DNA of 64,000 nt, from contig NZ_CP081903.1 in the NCBI RefSeq assembly GCF_020091405.1, positions 4,588,501 to 4,652,500 on the forward strand. Reading direction: 5' to 3'. The DNA is from Bacteroides cellulosilyticus. Its GTDB lineage: Bacteria; Bacteroidota; Bacteroidia; Bacteroidales; Bacteroidaceae. Both the position numbers and the translations under genes were made by a program. Positions 51,051 to 58,581 of the stretch are shown here, in pieces; position 1 is the first letter of the stretch, and each line of letters opens with the position of its first letter. The notes under the pieces are model-generated. The model made no database searches, was not told the DNA's origin, and worked only from the letters and a program-made list of their open reading frames with translations.

Positions 51051-52346
51051 ATGAAAAAAGAAGTATTTATAATCATTTGCGGCATTTGGCTCTTTTTGTT
51101 GCCGCCTTCCGTTTTTGCAGGCAAAGTAGCGGATACGGACGCGAACATGGATGCGGACACACTCCTTTGCCGACGCGACAGTTTCTTCCGCGAATCCCTG
51201 TTGCTATATTTCCGTTTCGACCGGTCGCTGATAGACAGCAACTATATGGATAACGGCAAGACGCTTGGTGCTTTTCACGTCCTGCTATCCAACAATACCG
51301 CCGCCTCACTTATCGACACTGTCTTCATCACGGCTTATACCTCTCCCGAAGGTGACAAGACGCACAATATCCGTTTGGCTGAACGTCGTGCGGATGCAGT
51401 GAAAGACTACCTTTCCGAAAAATATCCGGCCATCGAGCATCAGCGTATACTTACCGACCCGCAGGGGGAGAATTGGGCAGGGTTGCGCAGCATGATTGAA
51501 GAAGATGACTCCGTTCCCGACCGGGAAGAAGTCCTGATGATACTGGATTATGTAAAAGACCTCAACCGTTGCAAGGAATTGCTGAAACGGCTGAATTGCG
51601 GATATGCCTATACTTATATCCAAGACCGCATATTACCCCGGCTTCATATTACTGTCTGCACGGTGCAGATGAAGGATGTGAAGGGGATTGCCCTTTTGGG
51701 AAAGATAAAGGAAGAGGAGCGTGTTTTTGGAGGGATGACGAAGGAGAGTGGAACTGACCCTCTTCAATGGTTTCATTATGGGCAGCCATCCCTGTCCGTT
51801 CGCGCTTACCGTCGCCCCTTGTTTGCATTGAAAACAAATCTGTTGTTCGACGCTGCCTTAATGCCCAACATAGAGATCGAACTCCCCATCGGTAAACGCT
51901 GGTCGCTGAACGGCGAATATATGTTCCCCTGGTGGCGGCTGGATGGTGATAAATACTGTCTTCAGGTGCTTTCCGGTGGACTGGAAGGGCGTTATTGGTT
52001 GGGGAGACGTTCCAATCGTGAGGTGCTGACCGGACATTTCTTCGGAGTGTATGCGGGTGGAGGTAAGTATGACCTGCAATGGAAAGAGAAAGGCTACCAG
52101 GGAGAGTTTTTCATCGCTGCCGGATTGAGCTATGGCTGGGCACGTCGCATCGCCCGCAACCTGCACCTGGAGTTCAGCCTTGGCATTGGTCTGCTACGTA
52201 CCGACTACCGTCATTACCATGCCCGCGACAACTATCAGACGCTGCTCTGGCAGGAAAACGGAAATTATACCTGGCTTGGGCCTACGAAAGTAAAGGTTTC
52301 CCTCGTATGGTTGCTGACGCGCCGTAAAGCTGCTGGCAATAAATAA
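51051..52346 (+). CDS. OmpA-like / DUF3575 fusion protein of the second fimbrial operon
   Basis: This protein has 431 residues from the ATG at 51051, which opens a signal peptide (MKKEVFIIICGIWLFLLPPS). The longer frame to 50925 uses TTG and runs through the recombination sites, so it is rejected. An OmpA-like region (about 55-165, 'ITAYTSPEGDKTHNIRLAERRAD', then GENWAGLRSM) is followed by a DUF3575 barrel (about 245-430, 'FALKTNLLFDAALMPNIEIELPIG'). The first operon encodes these two modules on separate genes. It is the first gene under the invertible promoter and probably controlled by it. Confidence 0.83.
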   Translation: MKKEVFIIICGIWLFLLPPSVFAGKVADTDANMDADTLLCRRDSFFRESLLLYFRFDRSLIDSNYMDNGKTLGAFHVLLSNNTAASLIDTVFITAYTSPEGDKTHNIRLAERRADAVKDYLSEKYPAIEHQRILTDPQGENWAGLRSMIEEDDSVPDREEVLMILDYVKDLNRCKELLKRLNCGYAYTYIQDRILPRLHITVCTVQMKDVKGIALLGKIKEEERVFGGMTKESGTDPLQWFHYGQPSLSVRAYRRPLFALKTNLLFDAALMPNIEIELPIGKRWSLNGEYMFPWWRLDGDKYCLQVLSGGLEGRYWLGRRSNREVLTGHFFGVYAGGGKYDLQWKEKGYQGEFFIAAGLSYGWARRIARNLHLEFSLGIGLLRTDYRHYHARDNYQTLLWQENGNYTWLGPTKVKVSLVWLLTRRKAAGNK

Positions 52347-52410
52347 ATCATCATAACCCCATTATTAATCATTATAAATCACTACTGATCATTATAAACC
52401 ACTACGTCCT

Positions 52411-52782
52411 ATGCTTACACAACAAACCCAGAAAGCAATAGCTATCTTGCATGACATCGCCGGCCATCAGGCGCTTGCCGTAGAAAGTTATCATATCACC
52501 CCCGACGAACTTGCCGTCATGCTTGCCCGTCTGGAATGCCATAAAATAGTGAACCGCATCCCCGGTGCTCCGGTCGATAAAGAGACCTCTTACCAACTGT
52601 GTCGTCCGCTTAACGACATTTCACTACTGGATGTACTGGAAGCGACCGGCGAGCATTTGAACTGCAACCATCCCACCACCGAGGCCTTCTACTCCCGTTA
52701 CGGGCGTGTGGCGTCGAAGCTGGGTGTGGTGAACCATATGACACGCCTGTATCTGTCAGAGATAAAGTTGGTTGACTGCTGA
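52411..52782 (+). CDS. Rrf2-like winged-helix protein
   Basis: This 123-residue protein's pattern 'ITPDELAVMLARLECHKIVNRIPG' followed by 'SYQLCRPLNDISLLDVLEATGEHLNC' follows the recognition-helix/wing and 'isLldVleA' region of Rrf2-type regulators. The Rrf2 iron-sulfur cysteines are not evident (Cys only in 'LNCNH' and at the end). It lies in the phase-variable fimbrial operon and could regulate it or an unlinked target. The assignment is by pattern only. Confidence 0.55.
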   Translation: MLTQQTQKAIAILHDIAGHQALAVESYHITPDELAVMLARLECHKIVNRIPGAPVDKETSYQLCRPLNDISLLDVLEATGEHLNCNHPTTEAFYSRYGRVASKLGVVNHMTRLYLSEIKLVDC

Positions 52783-52822
52783 CCGGGCGGGAAGAATGAA
52801 TGGAAGATAAAAAATCAGATGA

Positions 52823-53845
52823 ATGAAAGATACAGTATTTAAGTCGGGACATTATAGCCGGATACGACCGTTGCCGTGGCTTTTTGCGCTGTCGTGGCTT
52901 TTGTGCTTCTTTGCGTCGTGTGAGCGTCGCGAACTGACTTACTATATGGAAGCCGAAATCACAGTAACAGCCGATTGGAGCCATGCGGGAGTGCCGGAAG
53001 AGAAAGACGACGGTGCTACGCTGGTCATCTTCCCTCAGGATGGCAGTGAGCCCCGCGTGATATTGACGGGCGAACGTGAACGTACCACCGTGCGTTTGCC
53101 GCGAGGGACTTATGATGCCATACTCTTTAACCGTTCGTTCACCGATTTCAGCAACCTCCTGTTTACTGGAATGGAGTCTCTGAAATCGCTCGAAGCGTAT
53201 GCTAAAGAAGTGGTGACCCGTGCCGATACGCGTGTTATCATCTCTTCGCCCGACAAACTGGCATCGGGCACGGTTCGGAACTTCGAAGTGACGGATGACA
53301 TGCTGGGCAACTATGCCCCTCCGGCAGCACGGGGTGTCTGTCCCGAAGGTGCATGCAGGATGCACTTCACGCCCACGCCGCTTACCCGGCACATCCGGGT
53401 GACGCTGAACGTGAAAGGTCTGCACAATGTAAGCGAGGTACGTTGCACGCTGGGTGGAGTGCCTCTTTCGGTCTTCCTTCACGACGGGCATGCGGGGGAG
53501 GAATTGGGCGGCCAGCAGTTCACGGTGGGCAATCCGGTTTTTGCCGAAGGCTCGTTCACCGACGGCCATCTGACGGGAGAGCTTGATGTATTCGGCTTCG
53601 ACCGCTCGCTGTCACATTCTATTGCGCTGAAAGCGCAGCTGGTGGATGGCAAGACGGTGGTGGAGCAAATGCTGACGGACATAATGGTGGAAGAAGAAAC
53701 GGATAGTGCCGGAAACATTACGCTTTCTATAGATGCCTCTGTTCCCGAAACTTTCCCCGATGTGAAACCTGAGGGCGGTTCCGATTCGGGCTTCGATGTG
53801 GATGTGGATGAATGGGAAGACGAAGAAGTGGATGTTCCGGTATAA
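52823..53845 (+). CDS. DUF5119 / FimB-Mfa2-like fimbrial anchor lipoprotein
   Basis: This 340-residue protein has a long N-terminus and lipobox FASC (Cys33). The following 'ERRELTYYMEAEITVTADWS' is the usual opening of DUF5119 proteins, which occupy the FimB/Mfa2 position in many Bacteroides fimbrial operons. The C-terminus is acidic ('DSGFDVDVDEWEDEEVDVPV'). It precedes the first fimbrillin of this operon by 70 bases and probably anchors the fimbria; that is inferred. Confidence 0.8.
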   Translation: MKDTVFKSGHYSRIRPLPWLFALSWLLCFFASCERRELTYYMEAEITVTADWSHAGVPEEKDDGATLVIFPQDGSEPRVILTGERERTTVRLPRGTYDAILFNRSFTDFSNLLFTGMESLKSLEAYAKEVVTRADTRVIISSPDKLASGTVRNFEVTDDMLGNYAPPAARGVCPEGACRMHFTPTPLTRHIRVTLNVKGLHNVSEVRCTLGGVPLSVFLHDGHAGEELGGQQFTVGNPVFAEGSFTDGHLTGELDVFGFDRSLSHSIALKAQLVDGKTVVEQMLTDIMVEEETDSAGNITLSIDASVPETFPDVKPEGGSDSGFDVDVDEWEDEEVDVPV

Positions 53846-53915
53846 ACAGACCGCCGGAACAGACCTGAAGTTATCAATGAAACTCTTTTTTATTAATTAA
53901 AATATGTATCAATTT

Positions 53916-55076
53916 ATGAAAACGAAAAGTTTACTTTTAGTAGCGGCAGCAGCCATGACTATGGCAAGTTGCTCGCAAAATGAGATTGTAGAGACAAATC
54001 CGGACGCTAACCGTGCCATCGGATTTGGAGTGTACACGGGAACGCAGACAAAAGGGCTGGTAACGGACAATTCAACAACGGATGGCGTTACCGCCAACGG
54101 TTTGAAGGTGGATAGCAAAGGCTTCGGTATTCTTGCGTATCAGACGGATGGGGACTATAACACTACCAATCCGAAAGGTCTTTTTATGGACAATGTGCAT
54201 GCTACTTGGGAGAGCGGAGCGCCGGGCAGTTGGAAATATCTTCCTGTTAAATTCTGGCCTACTAACACTAGGGACAAAATTTCATTCTTCGGCTATGCTC
54301 CTTTTACTACCGCTGCCACAGGAACTCCAAGCGCAAACGGCATAAAGATAACCAATGCGACAGCTTCGGAAGACCCGCTTTTGGAATTTACATTGCAGGA
54401 TAATCAGAAGGATATGGTGGACTTGGTGGTATCGAATGTGAAAGACCAGCTGAGTACTACGGCCGGTGGCAAAGTCACTTTTGAATTTAAACACGCGCTT
54501 ACCCGTGTGGCAATGCATGCTAAGACCAGTGTGGCTACTAATGCCGAAACCAAAGTGTACATCACCGGCATCAAACTGAAACATACTACGAAACTTGCCA
54601 AGAAAGCCACTTTTGATATGAATGACGCCACATGGACACTTCCGGCAACGTCTCCCGGAAATGATTATTTGACAGCTGATTATGCCATTGCCGCAACTTC
54701 TGCCAATGGTGTGCTGAAACTGGCAGATCCTAACTGGAAAGGCTATACCACGCCTGCCGTTGAAATTAATTCAACAGACGCCAACCTGTTTACTGACAAC
54801 CAATATCTGTTCTTCATTCCTATTGGCGGAACAACAGGTACCAGCGGAACCAGTGATGTAAAAGCTGAAATTACTTATGACATCGTTACAGCTTCTTCTT
54901 CCGATGCGTCTGTAAAATCTTCTCACACCAAAGAGGTGGATTTGGGAACAGGTGTATTTAAACAAGGCAAAGCCTATAAGTTCACGTTTACAATTACGTT
55001 GAATGAAATTAAGGTGGATGTATCGGACTTTAATTGGGATAGTCCTGAAGAAGGTAAAGACGTACCAGTCAATTAA
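53916..55076 (+). CDS. Fimbrillin family lipoprotein
   Basis: This protein has 386 residues from the ATG at 53916 (MKTKSLLLVAAAAMTMASCS, lipobox MASC, Cys19); an ATG four codons upstream is less likely. The fold marks 'AIGFGVYTGTQTKG', 'WKYLPVKFWPTNTRDKISFFGYAPF' and 'GKVTFEFKHALTRVAMHAKT' are those of fimbrillin-family subunits. It ends 'IKVDVSDFNWDSPEEGKDVPVN', typical of the strand-accepting C-terminus. It is the likely major subunit of the second operon. A 1.6-kb Rpn-containing unit separates it from the next fimbrillin. Confidence 0.87.
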   Translation: MKTKSLLLVAAAAMTMASCSQNEIVETNPDANRAIGFGVYTGTQTKGLVTDNSTTDGVTANGLKVDSKGFGILAYQTDGDYNTTNPKGLFMDNVHATWESGAPGSWKYLPVKFWPTNTRDKISFFGYAPFTTAATGTPSANGIKITNATASEDPLLEFTLQDNQKDMVDLVVSNVKDQLSTTAGGKVTFEFKHALTRVAMHAKTSVATNAETKVYITGIKLKHTTKLAKKATFDMNDATWTLPATSPGNDYLTADYAIAATSANGVLKLADPNWKGYTTPAVEINSTDANLFTDNQYLFFIPIGGTTGTSGTSDVKAEITYDIVTASSSDASVKSSHTKEVDLGTGVFKQGKAYKFTFTITLNEIKVDVSDFNWDSPEEGKDVPVN

Positions 55077-55198
55077 CCTCGGTCTTTTGTTTTTGCCTCG
55101 GCAAATTACAAATCCGCCGTAATTTTCCCCTAACCCCAGCCTGGGCAAGGTTGAATGTCCTTGTCCGGGCACACAGTTAACCCCAAAAGTTAACACAG

Positions 55199-55220
55199 CG
55201 CTCTTTGACATGCTGGAAAC
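55199..55220 (+). promoter_or_regulatory. boxA-like antitermination motif
   Basis: CGCTCTTTGACATGCTGGAAAC resembles the boxA-type CTCTTTGACAT stretch found before Bacteroidota rRNA genes. A related copy is at 61571-61587. It lies in the 510-base gap behind the fimbrillin gene, which also holds a GTTAAC/GTTAAC stem at about 55166-55184. Function is inferred. Confidence 0.3.
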
Positions 55221-55336
55221 GAAAAGTTATGAAAATAATGATTATCTGATTATCTTTGAACCACACTGTGCAGGCATGAGCTAATAATGCGAGTCAGGAG
55301 TTGAAATTAGCTCTTGATTGTAGGGTTATGAATTAA

Positions 55337-55430
55337 TTCACCACAGAGTAACACAGAGTATCACAGAGTTTAATCAATTTGAAATCAAAAGAATAGAACT
55401 CTGTGATACTCTGTGTTACTCTGTGGTGAA
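55337..55430. repeat. Perfect 34-bp inverted repeat (CACAGAG family), left
   Basis: Arms 55337-55370 and 55397-55430 are perfectly complementary and consist of repeated CACAGAG words. The 26-base loop is AT-rich. Similar CACAGAG-rich hairpins are widespread in bacterial genomes as MITE-like repeats. Confidence 0.85.
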
Positions 55431-55471
55431 AACTCATTACTATACAGAAAGGAAACAAAAAACGTTATCCG

Positions 55472-55504
55472 TTGTACCTGTAACGGAAATAATGCTTACC
55501 TTTG
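55472..55504 (+). promoter_or_regulatory. Promoter of the third Rpn gene
   Basis: TTG (55472-55474) and TACCTTTG (55497-55504) are 22 bases apart; the -7 box is a full match. The ATG follows at 55594, leaving an 89-base leader with a GACTC/GAGTC stem. Confidence 0.55.
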
Positions 55505-55593
55505 TTTGTGCTTCTGTACAGTCCCTGTAAGACTCCGTTTTTTGGCGAGTCTAGGAGCACCTTTTAAAATTATTCACTAAACAGCAATTGATT

Positions 55594-56478
55594 ATGAAAT
55601 ACTTAAATCCCAGAGCCGACTTGACCTTCAAACGGGTCTTTGGCGAACATCCCGATTTGGTAATGAGCCTTCTGAACGCTCTACTTCCTTTGACCGCCAA
55701 TCAGGAAATCACCGATATCGAATATCTTCCTTCGGAGATGGTTCCCGAGAACCCGTTGCGTAAGAACAGCATCGTCGACGTCCGTTGCAAGGACAAGCAA
55801 GGACGGCAATTCCTGGTGGAAATGCAGATGATCTGGTCTCCCGAGTTCAGACAGCGCGTATTGTTCAACGCTTCCAAGGCATACGTGCGCCAGATAAACA
55901 CCGGCGAAGAGTATGAACTGCTACAACCTGTGTATTCACTGAATCTGGTCAATGAGGTCTTTGAACCGGAACTGGAGGGTTATTATCACCATTATCAGAT
56001 GATTCATGTGGAGAATACGGATAAAGTGATTGAAGGTCTTCAACTGATTTTTGTGGAACTGCCCAAATTTACCCCGCATACGTTCTCTGAAAAGAAGATG
56101 CAGGTGCTCTGGCTGCGTTACCTGACTGAAATCAACGAACATACCCGCGAAGTGCCGGAAGAACTGATGGCGAATCCGGAAGTGAAAAAGGCGGTTGATG
56201 CCCTGGAAGTATCAGCGTTTACGGATGCACAGTTGGCAGGATATGAAAAGTTCTGGGATATTATCAGTGTAGAGAAAACACTGTATAATAGTGCGATACG
56301 CAAAGGGCTGGCGGAAGGGCTGGCGGAAGGTATGGAGAAAGGTATGGAGAAAGGTATGGAGAAAGGAAAAGCGGAGGAGCGTCATCTCATAGCTTTCAAT
56401 TTTAAAAAGCAAGGAGTTTCTTTTGAAGTGATCTCCCAATGTACAGGATTGTCAATAAAAGAAATAGAACTATTGTAG
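55594..56478 (+). CDS. Rpn family recombination-promoting nuclease / PD-(D/E)XK transposase-like protein
   Basis: This protein has 294 residues from the ATG at 55594 (MKYLNPRADLTFKRVFGEHPD); the frame upstream begins with TTG only. The nuclease core has Asp in 'SIVDVRCKDKQGRQFLVEMQM' (D-x-ExQ, about 62-82). The C-terminal end has a 12-bp coding repeat (GMEKGMEKGMEK, about 243-258) and the tail 'ISQCTGLSIKEIELL'. It is in a different subgroup from the gene at 48159 but has the same architecture. The gene and its promoter are enclosed by nested inverted repeats, unlike the other Rpn genes here. Confidence 0.88.
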   Translation: MKYLNPRADLTFKRVFGEHPDLVMSLLNALLPLTANQEITDIEYLPSEMVPENPLRKNSIVDVRCKDKQGRQFLVEMQMIWSPEFRQRVLFNASKAYVRQINTGEEYELLQPVYSLNLVNEVFEPELEGYYHHYQMIHVENTDKVIEGLQLIFVELPKFTPHTFSEKKMQVLWLRYLTEINEHTREVPEELMANPEVKKAVDALEVSAFTDAQLAGYEKFWDIISVEKTLYNSAIRKGLAEGLAEGMEKGMEKGMEKGKAEERHLIAFNFKKQGVSFEVISQCTGLSIKEIELL

Positions 56479-56671
56479 TAAAGCATCGGGCATTGACGTC
56501 TGATTGTTATGTTTACCCGCCTGTTTTGATTGTTCCAATATGCCAAATGGACTATTGTTCTTTGGTGTATTGGACTTTTCTTATTAGAGAGGCGAAGTGA
56601 GGAGTTAAAGGAGTTAACTCCTCAAAAAGACAAATTATCATCTCACTCAAATCGGAAAAGAAAGGAATTAT

Positions 56672-56764
56672 TTCACCACAGAGGACACAGAGAGCACAGA
56701 GGTTATAATTATCTCTGAATTAGAAGTCTAAAAACTCTGCGTTCTCTGTGTCCTCTGTGGTGAA
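56672..56764. repeat. 30-bp inverted repeat (CACAGAG family), right
   Basis: Arms 56672-56701 and 56735-56764 match at 28 of 30 positions around an AT-rich loop. The remaining gap from 56479 to 56884 has a GAGGAGTTAA/TTAACTCCTC stem at 56599-56623 and no gene. Confidence 0.85.
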
Positions 56765-56884
56765 TTGATTCATAACCCTACAAGAAGGAGCCAAATTTAA
56801 CTCCTGATTTGCATAAATCATAAATCTTCTCGTTTCCAGCATGCTTCAAAGCGTGTAGACCTTATTTTTTAGAAACGTAAGATT

Positions 56885-58570
56885 ATGAATGTAAGATTTA
56901 GGACATGGATTTTAGCGTTGCTTCCCTTTTTCCTTTCGGCATGCGGAGGCAGTGCATCCCCTGGTAGCGACGAGCCATCCGGCCCCGTTCCCATCGGTTT
57001 TTCTCCCGCGGTAGAGGCGCAGACGCGCGGAACAGACTATAATAAAAATAACCTCCCCTCATTGGGAGTGTTGGCTTACCTTACGCAAGGAAGTGAATTC
57101 ACCCCCGCATCTTCCACTCCCAACTTCATGTACAATCAGGAAGTGACGAAGGCTGGCAGCTCATGGACGTATACCCCTATAAAGTTCTGGCCTGCCAACA
57201 GCAACGATAAACTTACTTTCTTCGCTTATGCGCCGCATAACGCCACAGGACTGACACTGCCGGGAAGCACCGATGCAGGATATCCCTCATTCACCTACGA
57301 GGTGAAAGCCACGGAAGCAGAGCAGACAGACCTGCTGTTGGCATCCCCTGTGCTCAACCAAACAGCTGGTGCCGGTACAGTCAATTTCTCCTTCAAGCAT
57401 GCACTGACACGGGTTGTTATCAATGTGGAGGCGGGAAGTGGTTTTACGGGAGTAACCATCAACTCCCTTTCCATCAAAACCAAGAAAACCGGTACGGTGG
57501 CCTTCAAATCCCCCACATCTGTGGGTGCTACCGACTGGATGCAATGGAGCAATATAGCCTCCGGAGCGGAAAACGACATATCCTGCGCCGCCACCTTACC
57601 TTCCTCTTCCAGTACCGTAACAGCCGGAGCTACCCAAAAGATAGCAACTTTCTTTTTGTTGCCCGTAGCCGCTACGAGCGCTGCGTCTGAAAAGGCCACA
57701 CTTAGCTTCACTTATACGATGAATGGAGTAGGAGACACAAGAACTGTGACCGACCTAGAGCTGCCTTCCCCGGCCGACTGGTTGCCTTCTACTTCAATCA
57801 CCTATAACCTGAAAATATCAAGGGATGCAGTGACGGCAGAGGTAAGTAGCATCAGTGTATGGAGCGGAACAAACGTAAATATGGATAAGGGTGGAGAGAT
57901 AGCGGAAGGATATAAAGCAGAAGATATTAAAACAGGAGATTACTATTATAACGACGGAACCTGGAGTGATGGCGGCTATCGTGTGCTGACCGACGGGACG
58001 GCACTGCAATACAGTATACCACCGATGGCAGGTAAAACGTGCATCGGCATCGTATATGCCAATGGTAAAACGGGAGAAGAGCGTGAAGACAATATATCGA
58101 AATATAGTGGTACGGGACTAAACGGAAAAATAAGAATACAAGGCTATGTCGTAGCTCTGGATATAACATCCGGTGTGAAAAGAGGCGGAGATACAGGGAG
58201 TGTTTCTACTAATGCAACCGCTTTCACCGGCTATTCAGATTCGCAAACCCTTAGTACAGATAAGGGTACCAGTCCCCTTCAGGTGCTTGCGGCGCTGGAA
58301 ATCTTTAATGCTGCCATTGCAGCACCCGCTTTCACCAGTGGCTGGTATTTGATGTCGGCGGGACAGACCAAGTATGCATATGAAAATAGGGCTGTCATTA
58401 ATAAAAGTAGAAAGGCTATAGCTGGTTATAATGATATGGATTTTGATAATCTTTGGACAAGTTCATATAACGTTACAGGTAATGGCTATTTTGCAATTTT
58501 CAAGAACGGAGCTTTCGACGATTCGCAAAGCGATGCCGGGCATCCGATTTATCCAGCTTTTACTTTTTAA
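56885..58570 (+). CDS. Fimbrillin family lipoprotein
   Basis: This 561-residue protein has lipobox LSAC (Cys20). Fimbrillin marks are 'PIGFSPAVEAQTRGTDYN', 'WTYTPIKFWPANSNDKLTFFAYAPH' and 'GTVNFSFKHALTRVVINVEA', closely parallel to the fimbrillin at 53916. The C-terminal half (about 350-561) adds a second domain with 'NDGTWSDGGYRVL' and 'ALEIFNAAIAAPAFTSGWYLMSAGQ', resembling Lcl_C-like tip modules. It may be a tip or minor subunit. It follows the Rpn unit and lies 12 bases before the next fimbrillin. Confidence 0.83.
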   Translation: MNVRFRTWILALLPFFLSACGGSASPGSDEPSGPVPIGFSPAVEAQTRGTDYNKNNLPSLGVLAYLTQGSEFTPASSTPNFMYNQEVTKAGSSWTYTPIKFWPANSNDKLTFFAYAPHNATGLTLPGSTDAGYPSFTYEVKATEAEQTDLLLASPVLNQTAGAGTVNFSFKHALTRVVINVEAGSGFTGVTINSLSIKTKKTGTVAFKSPTSVGATDWMQWSNIASGAENDISCAATLPSSSSTVTAGATQKIATFFLLPVAATSAASEKATLSFTYTMNGVGDTRTVTDLELPSPADWLPSTSITYNLKISRDAVTAEVSSISVWSGTNVNMDKGGEIAEGYKAEDIKTGDYYYNDGTWSDGGYRVLTDGTALQYSIPPMAGKTCIGIVYANGKTGEEREDNISKYSGTGLNGKIRIQGYVVALDITSGVKRGGDTGSVSTNATAFTGYSDSQTLSTDKGTSPLQVLAALEIFNAAIAAPAFTSGWYLMSAGQTKYAYENRAVINKSRKAIAGYNDMDFDNLWTSSYNVTGNGYFAIFKNGAFDDSQSDAGHPIYPAFTF

Positions 58571-58581
58571 AATAACATATA

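Larger units (their letters stand above)
55209..56843. repeat. 1.6-kb unit: Rpn gene enclosed by nested inverted repeats
   Basis: Outer ends 55209-55226 and 56826-56843 are inverted copies (17 of 18). Inner ends 55294-55348 and 56753-56807 are 55-base inverted copies with few mismatches (key words GTAGGGTTATGAAT and CACCACAGAG). The left side has about 50 extra bases between the two blocks. Each inner end continues into its own long hairpin, and a single Rpn gene with its own promoter lies between. The unit interrupts the row of fimbrillin genes. A mobile or duplicated origin is inferred; no target duplication was found. Confidence 0.65.

Noticed and set aside
52610..53569. 319-codon minus-strand frame across the DUF5119-like gene
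   Set aside because: Antisense to a lipoprotein gene with a proper signal; low-complexity Arg/His-rich translation.
56530..56718. 62-codon frame reading through the right CACAGAG hairpin
   Set aside because: The end (HRGHREHRG) is just the translated repeat; no start signal or family.
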